Shown: positions 8,168-17,610, counted from the first letter of the stretch. The stretch: DNA of 64,000 nt from Paenibacillus sp. IHBB 10380 (GCF_000949425.1 NZ_CP010976.1:3782001-3846000), one strand, 5' to 3'. Notes: generated by a model not told the origin, from the sequence alone. Numbers and translations: made by a program.

Positions 8168-8941
8168 TTAGTGGCTGAAGCGACGTACGAACTGATTGAT
8201 CTGTTCGTTCAATGGTTCAGGGGCTTTTGTCGGAATCCTGTGATCGACGTTTTTAATGAAAATCAGCTCACTCTTTGGTAATCGTTGATGCAGCATTTGA
8301 GCGTAAGGATGGAAGTGCTTGTCCTTTTCCCCATAGATGAGCAGGACAGGAAGATGGATATCCCGAAGCTGCGATGTACAATTATAATTCAAGCTATATC
8401 GGTAATATTGTTCCGCATTTCTGGCATTTCCTTTTTTCGCATCGTTGAATAACTCACGGAATAAAGAAAGATTTTTAGTTTGCGACCAAGCATTGGACAA
8501 CGCGATCGTGCCGACTGCTCCGATTTTAGAGAAACCAATACCCAACGATATTTTGTTTCTTAGACGCCTTTCGTTTACTTCCGACATTCCGCCGATGACG
8601 ACACCTCCCCATGCCCGATCGGGATGAGTTAAGAGAAACTCAAGCACAACCGAACCACCAGTAGAATATCCACACAAGAATATTTTTTCGATGTTCAACT
8701 CGTCTATCAACCGTTTGATATCCTGAACGATTAAAGGATAAGTAACCGCATGTTTGGAAGGCTGGCTCTTGCCGTGTCCTCTGATGTCAAAAGCAATGGT
8801 TCGAAAATGAGGAGACAGCCCTTGGATTTGGTATACGAAATTTAAGCTTGTAAGTACCGGAGGATGAATAAAGAGAATGGCGGTTCCTTTTCCGCAATCG
8901 ATATAATACATCGAATATCCGTTTATGTTAGCGGTAGTCAT
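8168..8941 (-). CDS. Alpha/beta hydrolase
   Basis: A 257-residue soluble alpha/beta-hydrolase. Seen: the HPP oxyanion region (AILFIHPPV), FDIRGHGKS, the nucleophile elbow GYSTGG, an acid residue after the VLLIYGEKD strand, and the catalytic His in NVDHRIP. The start ATG 8941 is preferred (GGAG ten bases upstream); the longer ORF reaching 9058 runs into a dispersed repeat at 9023-9107 and its extra 39 residues are not conserved-looking. Substrate cannot be told. Confidence 0.85.
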   Translation of the reverse strand: MTTANINGYSMYYIDCGKGTAILFIHPPVLTSLNFVYQIQGLSPHFRTIAFDIRGHGKSQPSKHAVTYPLIVQDIKRLIDELNIEKIFLCGYSTGGSVVLEFLLTHPDRAWGGVVIGGMSEVNERRLRNKISLGIGFSKIGAVGTIALSNAWSQTKNLSLFRELFNDAKKGNARNAEQYYRYSLNYNCTSQLRDIHLPVLLIYGEKDKHFHPYAQMLHQRLPKSELIFIKNVDHRIPTKAPEPLNEQINQFVRRFSH

Positions 8942-9022
8942 TTTATCGTCACACTCCATGTTAAACCATAAGTTGGTTGTCTGCACAATTATAATATAGA
9001 GTGTCCAGATTGAAGGAAAGTA

Positions 9023-9107
9023 CTCCTGAATTTTAACCGCATATAGCGGTATATTCAAAAAAATTTGAGGGCAACAGCGATTCGGTTGGGCAATCCATCC
9101 GCATAGC
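9023..9107 (-). repeat. Dispersed ~226-bp repeat, partial copy 3
   Basis: Read on the minus strand, GCTATGCGGATGGATTG, CCGAATCGCTGTTGC and TATACCGCTATA match the first third of the repeats at 32891-33118 and 47651-47875 in order. Homology ends near GGAGTACTTT. The upstream region of the hydrolase gene therefore contains a repeat fragment. Confidence 0.75.
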
Positions 9108-9244
9108 TTTCATTTATCAACTTGTTCAACATATGTGTATAATTCTGCCAGCAAACTGCAACAATACATCATATTGAATATGCTTCGTCTTATGACATCG
9201 TTGGTAGCTCGAAAAAAAAACGTATTTCAAGAACGGGGATTAAT

Positions 9245-10858
9245 ATGAGAAAAAAATGGTGCTGGTATTTGCTGATCATCTTCATACTTACCACTTCCTT
9301 TGGATGCCATAGACAGGAATCAAAACCGAAAGAACAAGATTTATTGCATGTAAAATCCATTAAGGGGGAAAATTCAAAGAAAGTCATTTTTCTGTTGATC
9401 GACTCTTTAATGGCTCAATCGATTGATAGAGGCCTTCAACAAAAAGAGCTTCCCGCGTTTCAATTTCTAATTGAGCATGGCCAATATTATAAGGATATGG
9501 TTAGCTCTTTTCCTACGATGTCCGTCTCAATCGACAGCTCACTGCTTACTGGAGCATACCCGAATGACCATCGTGTGCCAGGACTTACTTGGTATTCCTC
9601 AAACGAAAAGAAAGTCATCAACTACGGAACCGGACCGATGGAAATATTCAAACATGGAATCAATCCGGTCTTGGTCGATGCATTAATCAACTTAAACGGC
9701 AAACATCTGAATCCACAAGTGCCTACCATCTTCGAAGACTTGGCCCGACATGGGCTGAAATCGGGTTCCATTAACGGTTTGATTTATCGAGGAACCATTG
9801 ATCATACGCTATCGATTCCTACATGGGTTAAAGGTCCTACCTCTTTACCTAGAAAAATTAAAGTGAAAGGACCTGATTACTTCGCTTTGGGTTCATTGTC
9901 CAATCCACTTCAAGACATTAAAAATCTGCCTGACGGTCTAACTCGCCGTTTCGGCTTAAATAATACATATTCCGTTGAAACGGTCAAATATTTGATGAAA
10001 AAAAATCAACTACCAGATTTTCTATATGTATATTTACCTGATTTGGATCAGAAGCTTCATAAAAAAGGTCCCTCTGATTTAAACGGAGTCAAAGAAGTGG
10101 ATCGACAGCTTCACTCTTTGTTACAAACATTCGGTTCACCGGAAGAAGCCTTAAGCAAAGCGATTTTTATAATCGCAGGGGATAGTGGAATGACTCAAAT
10201 TCTGCCTGTCGAAGAAAATCCAGTTATCGATCTGCCCTCCTTTTTCAAGGACTACCATGTTCTGCGTCCAGGTGAAACCGTTTCTCAAGAAACGGATATC
10301 ATCCTCGCTGTAAATGAAACTATGGCTTATGTATATAAGCTTCAAACGGACAAATCACTAAGAGACATTGCCAACCTATTAATAGTTGATCCGCGTATCG
10401 ATTTCATTTCATGGAAAGAAAAAGATTGGATTTACGCAGTCCAAGGGAAAACAGCCAAAGAGCTTAAGTTTAAAGCTAACGGAAAAATAATCGATCCTTA
10501 CCAACAAAAATGGAGGGTAGAACAGGACTTCGAGGTATTGGATTTAAAAGTAAATCTCAAAAATCATTCATTGGATTACGGTCAATACCCTGATGCATTA
10601 CAACGCTTGTCCGGAGCTTTAAATTCTCATCCAGGGGAATATTTAGTTGTTACCGCAAAGCCGGGATATGAATTGGCAGATAGAAGCTCACCGACCCACA
10701 AGGGCGGCGGAGGGCACGGATCTCTTCGTCAAGAGGAATCGCTGATTCCCCTGATCATAAGCGGAACCGATCAAAAACCGCAGTATTTGCGCATTATCGA
10801 TTTAAAATCATTCTTGCTTAAGCTACTAATAAAGAAAAATGAGCAACAGAGCAGATAA
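9245..10858 (+). CDS. Alkaline-phosphatase-superfamily phosphodiesterase, lipoprotein
   Basis: A 537-residue exported lipoprotein: charged N terminus, hydrophobic core and lipobox TTSFGC (Cys21). The catalytic fold is that of nucleotide pyrophosphatase/phosphodiesterases: VIFLLIDSLMAQSIDRG carries the first metal Asp, SSFPTMSVSIDSSLLTG the probable nucleophile Thr, LPDLDQKLHKKGP a second metal site, IIAGDSGMTQ another, and a late His in HKGGGGHGS. This points to hydrolysis of phosphodiester or phosphonate bonds outside the membrane. GGGGA precedes the ATG. It is monocistronic with a terminator at 10910. Confidence 0.85.
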   Translation: MRKKWCWYLLIIFILTTSFGCHRQESKPKEQDLLHVKSIKGENSKKVIFLLIDSLMAQSIDRGLQQKELPAFQFLIEHGQYYKDMVSSFPTMSVSIDSSLLTGAYPNDHRVPGLTWYSSNEKKVINYGTGPMEIFKHGINPVLVDALINLNGKHLNPQVPTIFEDLARHGLKSGSINGLIYRGTIDHTLSIPTWVKGPTSLPRKIKVKGPDYFALGSLSNPLQDIKNLPDGLTRRFGLNNTYSVETVKYLMKKNQLPDFLYVYLPDLDQKLHKKGPSDLNGVKEVDRQLHSLLQTFGSPEEALSKAIFIIAGDSGMTQILPVEENPVIDLPSFFKDYHVLRPGETVSQETDIILAVNETMAYVYKLQTDKSLRDIANLLIVDPRIDFISWKEKDWIYAVQGKTAKELKFKANGKIIDPYQQKWRVEQDFEVLDLKVNLKNHSLDYGQYPDALQRLSGALNSHPGEYLVVTAKPGYELADRSSPTHKGGGGHGSLRQEESLIPLIISGTDQKPQYLRIIDLKSFLLKLLIKKNEQQSR

Positions 10859-10909
10859 ATTCGATGCCCATTGCTCTTCGTTCATAGCAGACGGATAGGA
10901 TACAATAAT

Positions 10910-10950
10910 AAAAGCCGATAATTCCTGAGCATAGGAATTATCGGCTTTTT
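10910..10950 (+). terminator. Terminator of the phosphodiesterase gene
   Basis: An 18-bp near-perfect stem AAAAGCCGATAATTCCT/AGGAATTATCGGCTTTT with a 4-nt loop and T run, 50 bases after the stop codon. Confidence 0.9.
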
Positions 10951-10956
10951 CCATCC

Positions 10957-11000
10957 AAAAATGGATAGAGTACCAGATGGTCTCTGACGACTCTATCCAT
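10957..11000 (-). terminator. Terminator of the alr-ndo transcript
   Basis: ATGGATAGAGT/ACTCTATCCAT forms an 11-bp stem with an 18-nt loop; on the minus strand it is followed by TTTTGG. It lies 22 bases past the ndoA stop. Confidence 0.75.
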
Positions 11001-11021
11001 TCTTATTACGCAGACACTTTC

Positions 11022-11372
11022 CTAAAAATCAATTAAACTCAAACTGATTTGTAAGGCTTCATCTACTTTTTTCATTGTTTCGTCGTCAAGATGAGTAATC
11101 TTATCCGTTAGTCTTTGTTTGTCAATGGTCCGAACCTGTTCAAGCAGAATAACGGAATCACGATCGAATCCATGGGATGCTGCGTCAATCTCCACATGGG
11201 TGGGCAGCTTTGCCTTCTGGATTTGAGCCGTAATAGCCGCCACAATAACCGTCGGACTAAACCGATTACCAATGTCATTCTGAATGATCAATACTGGCCT
11301 GACCCCTCCCTGTTCGGAACCAACAACAGGAGAAAGGTCCGCGAAAAATACGTCGCCGCGTTTAAAAATCAA
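11022..11372 (-). CDS. ndoA: Endoribonuclease EndoA (MazF-type toxin)
   Basis: A 116-residue MazF/PemK ribonuclease that cuts single-stranded RNA (UACAU in Bacillus). Nearly the whole family signature is present: [63 protein letters not shown]. The start is TTG 11372 after GGGGTG. It is directly downstream of its antitoxin gene (three bases apart), which is downstream of alr: the standard Bacillales order. The sigB module that follows ndoA in Bacillus is absent here. Confidence 0.97.
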   Translation of the reverse strand: MIFKRGDVFFADLSPVVGSEQGGVRPVLIIQNDIGNRFSPTVIVAAITAQIQKAKLPTHVEIDAASHGFDRDSVILLEQVRTIDKQRLTDKITHLDDETMKKVDEALQISLSLIDF

Positions 11373-11375
11373 TGT

Positions 11376-11648
11376 CTACACCCCGCTTACTGAGCGGCCT
11401 AGAGTGCTGTCTGCATCTTCTTCCGCATGAAAGGCCTCAGACGCCATGGTCAAGTTAATCTTGGCCATTTCCATATAACCACGCTGCATAGACTCTCGGA
11501 TGTACCGTTTCTTCCGTTCTGTCAGATACAGTTTCATGGCTTGCCTGATAAGTTCACTACGGTTGGAATTCTCCAGCTGAGCAATCCCGTCCACTTCCTG
11601 CAAAAGATGATCTGGCAAACTGATCATTATTCTCTTGGTGTTCTGCAT
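11376..11648 (-). CDS. ndoAI: Antitoxin EndoAI (ribbon-helix-helix)
   Basis: A 90-residue antitoxin with an N-terminal ribbon-helix-helix DNA-binding domain (KRIMISLPDHLLQEVDGIAQ, SNRSELIRQAMKLYL) and a C-terminal part (MASEAFHAEEDADSTLG) that binds EndoA. The ATG at 11648 has GAAGGTGG five bases upstream and matches family length; the frame extends nine codons further to an unlikely start. It should repress or couple expression of the toxin gene that follows. Confidence 0.95.
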   Translation of the reverse strand: MQNTKRIMISLPDHLLQEVDGIAQLENSNRSELIRQAMKLYLTERKKRYIRESMQRGYMEMAKINLTMASEAFHAEEDADSTLGRSVSGV

Positions 11649-11862
11649 ATTGGCCACCTTCTCTTCCACCCCCACAACACCTTCTGCAAAGTATAACTTT
11701 ATTTAAAGGAATTTATACAAAAGAATATATATGCCGATCGTATATCAGTTATGCTATATCCCATTATAAACTACAAATGGCATATTAGTATAGATATTCT
11801 ATTCCATATGTCATATTATTCTTTATTCCCTAAATATAAGTGACTAAGCATTATATCTTCCC

Positions 11863-13053
11863 TTATCTCAATAAAGGATTGATAAGTTGTTGAATGGAAC
11901 CGTTTCGAGTATACACTCTTGGAATTCGAGCAGCTAACATACAGACTACTTCGTAGTGGATGGTGCCCATCTGGGATGCCAACTCATCTGCCGTAATACA
12001 CGCGTCAGATTGTTGGCCGATGAGAACAACCTCTTCACCGACTTGAATTTCTTCCGCTTGTTCAGCAAAAGATTGCAGCGATATCATACACTGGTCCATG
12101 CAGATCGTTCCGACGACAGGAACGCGGCGTCCGCGTATCAGTACTTCCGCTTTGCCAGTCAACATTCGAGAATATCCATCGGCGTAGCCAATAGGAAGGG
12201 TAGCAATGACTTCATCATGTTCGGTCACATATCTACTTCCATAACTAATGCCCGAATGAGAGGGGAGCGTTTTGATAAATACTGCTTGCGTCTTTAGCGT
12301 CAATACCGGGGTTAATACCACATAGCGACGATTCACTTCATCCGAAGGATAAAACCCGTATAAGCTAATACCAATACGAACCATATTATAAGATAAAAGT
12401 GGAGTATCAATCGCGGTGGCACTATTTCCCGTATGTATAATTGGGATTGTATAGTCCTTCTCCCTTAGTTCGTCCACCATGCCTTGAAACCGTCGGAACT
12501 GTTCCAGTGTGTAATCTTTGTCTTCTTCATCTGCTCTAGCGAAATGGGTAAACATTCCTTCAACTTGAACTTGTGGCAATGAAAAAGCTTCTTCAATGAA
12601 AGATATAGCCTCTTCACCTGGAAACAACCCAAGACGTCCCATTCCGCTATCAATCTTGATGTGTACTTTCAGTGTCTTAGAAGTATTCTGAATAGGTAGT
12701 TGAGTAATCGCCTCTAAAACTTCTGGAGTAAAAATAGTAATGGTAATATTGTTCTCCCAGGCCGTCACAATCCCCTTAGGGGACGTGTAACCTAGAACCA
12801 GAATCGGTAGTGTAATACCTGCTTCTCGAAGTTCTAGGGCTTCATCCAAAAAAGCAACACTGAGGTAATTAGCACCCAGAATTTCCATCTCTCTAGCTAC
12901 TTCCACCGCACCATGTCCGTATGCATTCGCTTTGACACATGCTAGGATCATCATGTCTTCTGGCAATGCTGAACGGAAGGCTTCATAATTAGCTCGCAGA
13001 TGATCTAGATTAATCTCCGCTAATGTAGGTCGATAATGCACTTGCAATTCCAT
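11863..13053 (-). CDS. alr: Alanine racemase
   Basis: A 396-residue PLP enzyme that makes D-alanine for peptidoglycan. The PLP lysine is Lys41 (ILACVKANAYGHG) and the second catalytic base Tyr271 (SGISYGSRYV). Other family landmarks: HIKIDSGMGRLG, HTGNSATAI, MVRIGISLYG, GTICMDQCM. Full length. It precedes ndoAI by about 190 bases and follows ydcC on the same strand, as in Bacillus. Confidence 0.97.
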   Translation of the reverse strand: MELQVHYRPTLAEINLDHLRANYEAFRSALPEDMMILACVKANAYGHGAVEVAREMEILGANYLSVAFLDEALELREAGITLPILVLGYTSPKGIVTAWENNITITIFTPEVLEAITQLPIQNTSKTLKVHIKIDSGMGRLGLFPGEEAISFIEEAFSLPQVQVEGMFTHFARADEEDKDYTLEQFRRFQGMVDELREKDYTIPIIHTGNSATAIDTPLLSYNMVRIGISLYGFYPSDEVNRRYVVLTPVLTLKTQAVFIKTLPSHSGISYGSRYVTEHDEVIATLPIGYADGYSRMLTGKAEVLIRGRRVPVVGTICMDQCMISLQSFAEQAEEIQVGEEVVLIGQQSDACITADELASQMGTIHYEVVCMLAARIPRVYTRNGSIQQLINPLLR

Positions 13054-13199
13054 TCACCTTCTCCAAATTTTTAAGCATCTTGATTCATGATGTTCTGCAC
13101 TTATTACAACTAATGTTAAATGTTCGAGAAGGTGCCTGTCAAATCACAGGTAATTATCATACATCGTTTTTATTGTGCTATACAACAACGGATAAGGAA

Positions 13200-13258
13200 T
13201 AGGCGGACGTCCGATATGTAGAGGGATTAATAGCCCTAACCATAATGGAATCCGCCTA
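13200..13258 (-). terminator. Nested hairpin after ydcC
   Basis: TAGGCGGA/TCCGCCTA (8 bp) encloses an inner AGGG...CCCT stem and a CGGACGTCCG palindrome. It begins seven bases past the ydcC stop and could act as a leaky terminator or processing site before alr. No clear T run. Confidence 0.45.
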
Positions 13259-13264
13259 CACTCA

Positions 13265-14359
13265 TTACTTACCCGATTGTTCGCCTAAAGAAGCGGCGAT
13301 TTGCATCATTTCGCTAACTGGGAGATTTGCACTAGTAATTCGGAATTCAATTCCGTTATCCATCCACGTTAGTGTCTGCTGCTCACCTTCAGTTAATGCA
13401 CCCATTGTGAAGCCTAAATCAATACCAGTTGCTGGAGCAAGAGAGGTTACACGATCCACAGGACGAGCTTCTATGATTGTGAATTGATAAGTGCCATCAT
13501 ACCGCAGCAATACCGAATGATCTTTGCTATCGGCTACCTGATTCTCGTCCTTGAGCTCCACTCCAGCCGGTATATAGCCTGGGATAATGGTGCCAAATCC
13601 GCCTAGCTCCTTCGTTACAACCTCAGTCTTCGTGCCTTCTGTTCCCTCATCTTCCGTAACTACCACATTTCCGTTCTCATCTACTTCTGCAATCGCTCCA
13701 ACAGATGATGTATTTAATGCGGTCATGTTGTGCTGCATATCGAATGAATCTTTATCAAACTTCGCATCAAAAGCAAACTCATTGAATTTTACTTCCACAA
13801 CAACACGTGCTTCAGAATCGGACACTTGAACTTGCTTAGGCTCATAGTTATCTTTGCTAAGCCAGATCTTTTGCCGTACTAACGATTGACTGTGATAATT
13901 AGCAGCAACCTCAAACACATAGCTGTCCTTGTCATCGGCGAATTGACGTGTTTTATCACCTATAATTCCCCGAAGAAGCGTCTGATACAAATATACCTGC
14001 CCTTGATTCTCTGGCCAATCACTTTGAAATCTGAAGCTTTTGTTCAAGCTCGGCGTAAGTACGAAGACACCGTCATCATTTCGCAGGACAATCTGGGTAA
14101 CATTCTTCTGAGCATTCTTCAGACTGATCCGGTAGTAGGACGGATTCTGATACCACACTTCCACTTGATACTGCTGCGGACTTTCTCCTGTATACAGCGT
14201 CATGGTGCCTGAACCTTGATAAGATCCCGTTTTACTCTCCAGCTTATCTGACACGTCGTTCAGATCCTTAACTACAGCAGAGGCGTCCTTTTTCCCGCAT
14301 CCTGCCAACACGACGGTAACGCATAACAACACGGCGAGCACCCATGATATCCGGCGCAT
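13265..14359 (-). CDS. ydcC: Sporulation lipoprotein YdcC (LolA/GerS-like fold)
   Basis: A 364-residue lipoprotein with lipobox VVLAGCGKK. The LolA-like beta fold is visible as YQGSGTMTLYTGESPQQYQVE...WYQNPSYYRISLKNAQ, then VLTPSLNKSFRFQS, and a DUF4367-type C-terminal region (EFRITSANLPVSEMMQIAAS). YdcC is expressed in the mother cell of Bacillus under SigE, and clostridial GerS with the same fold is needed for germination; the function here is inferred from that. The location upstream of alr agrees with Bacillus. Confidence 0.85.
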   Translation of the reverse strand: MRRISWVLAVLLCVTVVLAGCGKKDASAVVKDLNDVSDKLESKTGSYQGSGTMTLYTGESPQQYQVEVWYQNPSYYRISLKNAQKNVTQIVLRNDDGVFVLTPSLNKSFRFQSDWPENQGQVYLYQTLLRGIIGDKTRQFADDKDSYVFEVAANYHSQSLVRQKIWLSKDNYEPKQVQVSDSEARVVVEVKFNEFAFDAKFDKDSFDMQHNMTALNTSSVGAIAEVDENGNVVVTEDEGTEGTKTEVVTKELGGFGTIIPGYIPAGVELKDENQVADSKDHSVLLRYDGTYQFTIIEARPVDRVTSLAPATGIDLGFTMGALTEGEQQTLTWMDNGIEFRITSANLPVSEMMQIAASLGEQSGK

Positions 14360-14583
14360 GACATCATCCCCTTCAGCACATAAATTGAATTGATTAGTAC
14401 ATGTCTATGAGGGACTTGTTCACAATATGCAGACTAGCATGACAAGCTTGAAAAATGGGAGTTATAATTTAAAAAAAATGCATCCCCTTGAATTTCATCG
14501 GTTAACCCCAACGGTTATTCCAATGTCTACTCTAAGGAATGCACTTCAGATACATTATGCAGTTGTCTTACGCTGTAATTCTT
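14360..14583. other. Intergenic stretch, no gene seen
   Basis: About 220 AT-rich bases between ydcC and the ferredoxin gene. The small plus-strand frame here runs antisense into the ferredoxin and has no ribosome site. No hairpin with a T run was found. Confidence 0.5.
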
Positions 14584-14907
14584 CTATTCTTGTGGTCGTC
14601 CACCCGGTTCCAAACCAGATTCGGAAGCTGTCATCAATGGTTTCACAGTTAGATCTGTGTGTACGCGAACCTGACAGGATATACGGATATTGGGATCCGT
14701 GATTTCTTTTTTCGCAAGAAGTTCTGCTTCCAACGGCTCAACAGGTCCTGCATCTCCCTCCACAATCTCAACACGACAAGTTGTACATCTAGCGTTTCCA
14801 CCACAACGGTGTAATATATCTACACCATTGTCTTCAAGAACAAGTACTAATTTTCTTTTTTCTTCGGCTTGAAATGAGCCTCTTCCTACTACTTCAATAG
14901 TTGGCAT
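14584..14907 (-). CDS. [2Fe-2S] ferredoxin-like protein
   Basis: A 107-residue small iron-sulfur protein. The plant-type cluster ligands are Cys35, Cys41 and Cys44 (CGGNARCTTC) with the fourth in RISCQVR. ELLAKKEI...RISCQ is the usual C-terminal pattern. The start ATG follows GGGGGTAATTAAT. The electron-transfer partner is unknown; no oxidoreductase is adjacent. An IS256 element sits 183 bases upstream, possibly separating the gene from its old neighbour ppk2. Confidence 0.9.
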   Translation of the reverse strand: MPTIEVVGRGSFQAEEKRKLVLVLEDNGVDILHRCGGNARCTTCRVEIVEGDAGPVEPLEAELLAKKEITDPNIRISCQVRVHTDLTVKPLMTASESGLEPGGRPQE

Positions 14908-15090
14908 ATTAATTACCCCCTTCGTTACTACTTTTCTATTTTACCCGAACTTGACATCGATAAGCGAGAAGCTATTCTCTTACCCATAACGAGGCAAAAA
15001 GTAGTAGATTAAATCTTGTAGATGTGATACGAAATACGTATATCCTTAGATAATAAGAAGTAAATTAATATGAACTGATTCCTCTGATTA

Positions 15091-16422
15091 GAGAGCGTAA
15101 AATATTTTGTGTAAATAGAAAAAGGAAGACCTTTTCTTGTAGAATTGAGTTACCACACAACAATTCAAAGAGAGGTCTTCCCTATGAATCATTTTACAAC
15201 AGATTTAGTCCAAGCTCTAGTCACAAAGCAAGATGTAACGGAAGTATTTCGCAGTCACTTAGAGTCTGCCATGAATCATCTGCTAGAGACGGAGCTTACT
15301 GCATTCCTAGACTATGAAAAATATGACCGTATAGGCGTGAATTCAGGTAATTCTCGAAACGGTGGCTACTGCCGAACGCTTCATACCGAGTATGGGGACC
15401 TGCAGTTAAACATTCCCCGAGATCGTAATGGAGAGTTTAAGCAACAGACCGTAGCACCGTATAAACGCTCGAATGACACGCTAGAATCCTTCGTCATTCA
15501 CATGTTTCAAAAGGGCGTAACGATGACGGAGATTGCCGACCTAATCGAGAAAATGTATGGTCACCATTACACGCCACAAACCATATCTAACATGACAAAA
15601 GTAATGGTCGAACATGTCGACGCTTTTATGAAACGCCCACTTGAGAAGCGATATGTATGCGTCTATATCGATGCTACATATATCGCAGTTAAGCGTGAAA
15701 CTGTATCTAAGGAAGCTGTCTATCTTGCCGTGGGAATTCGTGAGGATGGTTCTAAGGAAGTACTCGCGTACGCCATTGCACCAACCGAATCAGCGTACAT
15801 CTGGAAAGAACTGCTCCATGACGTGAAACAGCGTGGTACTGAACAAATCCTTCTCTTTATCTCCGATGGACTCACAGGTATTGTGAATGCGATTCAGGAG
15901 ATCTATCCGCAGGCAAAGTACCAAACATGCTGTGTTCATTTAGCTCGTAATATAGCCCATAAAGTTCGCGTCTCAGATCGAGCAGAGATCTGCGAAGACT
16001 TCAAATCCGTCTATCGATCCGATGATGAAGAAGCTGGTAAAGCAGCTCTAGCAACCTTTTGTGACAAGTGGAGGGCTGCTTATCCTAAGGTCGTTAAATC
16101 CCTACAAGAAAATCCCTACATCTTTACGTTTTATAGCTTTCCAAAGCCTATTTGGAGAAGCATTTATTCGACGAATTTAATCGAATCGTTTAACAAACAG
16201 ATTAAGAAATACACAAATCGTAAAGAGCAATTCCCCAATGAAGAAGCACTTGAAAAGTTCTTGGTTTCACAGTTTGAAAGCTATAACCAACGCTTTGCTA
16301 CACGTTGTCATATTGGTTTTGATCAAGCTCGCTCAGAACTGCTAGCTATGTTCTCGACCAAAGACTAATCCTAGTTCTTCAAGACAAGGTTATTTTTATT
16401 TACACATAAATCTTGACGCTCC
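15091..16422 (+). mobile_element. Intact IS256-family insertion sequence
   Basis: A 1332-bp element with imperfect ~26-bp terminal inverted repeats: GAGAGCGTAAAATATTTTG... at the left and the complement of ...CTTGACGCTCC at the right, both extending to TGTGTAAATA. A 9-bp direct repeat CTCTGATTA flanks it exactly (15082-15090 and 16423-16431). One complete transposase gene lies inside. The intact ends and duplication suggest a recent insertion. Confidence 0.93.
15184..16368 (+). CDS. IS256-family transposase (mutator type)
   Basis: A 394-residue DDE transposase. Landmarks: LETELTAFLDYEKYDR near the N terminus, SRNGGYCRTL, DRNGEFKQQ, MTEIADLIEKMYG, the first catalytic Asp in VCVYIDATYIAVKR, the second in LLFISDGLTGI, CCVHLARNIAHKV (the C/D-x2-H signature), and the Glu in STNLIESFNKQIKK. 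The ATG 15184 is preceded by GAGAGG and is preferred over the 39-base-longer frame. Intact. Confidence 0.95.
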   Translation: MNHFTTDLVQALVTKQDVTEVFRSHLESAMNHLLETELTAFLDYEKYDRIGVNSGNSRNGGYCRTLHTEYGDLQLNIPRDRNGEFKQQTVAPYKRSNDTLESFVIHMFQKGVTMTEIADLIEKMYGHHYTPQTISNMTKVMVEHVDAFMKRPLEKRYVCVYIDATYIAVKRETVSKEAVYLAVGIREDGSKEVLAYAIAPTESAYIWKELLHDVKQRGTEQILLFISDGLTGIVNAIQEIYPQAKYQTCCVHLARNIAHKVRVSDRAEICEDFKSVYRSDDEEAGKAALATFCDKWRAAYPKVVKSLQENPYIFTFYSFPKPIWRSIYSTNLIESFNKQIKKYTNRKEQFPNEEALEKFLVSQFESYNQRFATRCHIGFDQARSELLAMFSTKD

Positions 16423-16505
16423 CTCTGATTATCGTGTACTCATTATTTCATTATATTTATGTTATATATGTTGATAATACTTTTCTAATGGAGGATGTGA
16501 AGCCA

Positions 16506-17333
16506 ATGCCTAACCCGTTCGCACTACCCGTAAAGAAAAAGGTTGATTTAACAGCCATTGACCCTAGAGGTACAGGCAACTTCCAGCAAAAAGAGGACGT
16601 TGCAGAGGAAGTCGAAAAATTGAGAAAAGAGTTTCAAGAGTTGCAGGAGAAACTTGCTGCGGGTAAGAAGGAAGCCATTCTATTCGTATTTCAAGGAATG
16701 GATTGTAGCGGAAAAGACGGTGTCATCAAACATGTCTTCTCGGGAATCAATCCACAAGGGGTTAACGCCTACAGTTTCAAAGTACCAACTGTAGAAGAAA
16801 GCCAGCATGATTTCTTGTGGAGAGCCCATAGTAAAATTCCTACTCCTGGCCAAATTGTAACCTTCAATCGTTCGTATTATGAAGACGTACTCATTACACG
16901 TGTCCACGATAATATCACGGATAAAGAAGCAAACCGTAGATTCAAGCATATTAATCACTTCGAGTCACTATTAGACGATAATCATGTGAAGATCGTGAAA
17001 ATCTTCCTCCACATTTCGAAAGAATTCCAGTTAGAGAAACTAAAAAGCCGTATTGAAGATCCCAGTAAAAATTGGAAGTTCGATCCTAACGATTTAGCGG
17101 AACGCAAATCTTGGAAGAAATACCGTAAATTTTATGAAGAAGCGTTAGAGAAGTGTAGTACCGTTACCCCATGGCACGTAGTACCGTCAGACCATAGATG
17201 GTATCGTAATTATGCTGTCTTAACTATTGTAGTAGAATCTTTAAGAAGGCTACATTTACAGGAGCCTGAGGCTAACCCTGAGCTACTCTCATACCTAGAC
17301 GAACTTATACAAGGAGATAAAGATAATAAATAA
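16506..17333 (+). CDS. ppk2: Polyphosphate kinase 2 family protein
   Basis: A 275-residue PPK2: polyphosphate-dependent phosphorylation of nucleotides (AMP, ADP or GDP). The Walker A motif is QGMDCSGKDGVIKH; a Walker-B-like site is FNRSYYEDVLITRVH; EDPSKNWKFDPNDLAER and WHVVPSDHRWYRNYAV are typical lid and C-terminal motifs. A single PPK2 domain suggests class I or III. ATG 16506 is chosen (GGAGG 11 bases upstream); the longer frame starts inside the IS256 end. The IS right end is 83 bases upstream, so the native promoter may have been replaced. Confidence 0.93.
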   Translation: MPNPFALPVKKKVDLTAIDPRGTGNFQQKEDVAEEVEKLRKEFQELQEKLAAGKKEAILFVFQGMDCSGKDGVIKHVFSGINPQGVNAYSFKVPTVEESQHDFLWRAHSKIPTPGQIVTFNRSYYEDVLITRVHDNITDKEANRRFKHINHFESLLDDNHVKIVKIFLHISKEFQLEKLKSRIEDPSKNWKFDPNDLAERKSWKKYRKFYEEALEKCSTVTPWHVVPSDHRWYRNYAVLTIVVESLRRLHLQEPEANPELLSYLDELIQGDKDNK

Positions 17334-17341
17334 CTTCTTTA

Positions 17342-17368
17342 AGACACTCTCTCGGAGTGTCTTTTTTT
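17342..17368 (+). terminator. Terminator of ppk2
   Basis: AGACACTC-tctcg-GAGTGTCT followed by seven T residues, nine bases after the stop. Confidence 0.92.
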
Positions 17369-17543
17369 CTCGACCGATTCGCTACTTCACCCTATGGCAC
17401 TGTCAAAATCATTAGACTTCTTGGGATCTCTCAGTTCAGACGGTGTCCAACTAACTCACATTCTTACTAGTTTTTTATTGTCTTTTGTACATAAATAATT
17501 ACCTTTTAAATATAACCCAATAAGAAAACTTGGTTTAAATGTC

Positions 17544-17571
17544 TTGTTTTGTCGAAGAAGCTTGATATAAT
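17544..17571 (+). promoter_or_regulatory. Candidate SigA promoter of the peptide transporter operon
   Basis: TTGTTT, 16 bases, then a perfect TATAAT, 39 bases upstream of the substrate-binding protein start. No other promoter-like match is as good in the 200-base spacer after the ppk2 terminator. Confidence 0.5.
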
Positions 17572-17610
17572 AGAGTATAAATGACAAACAAACATCTTAG
17601 GGGGATTTAC

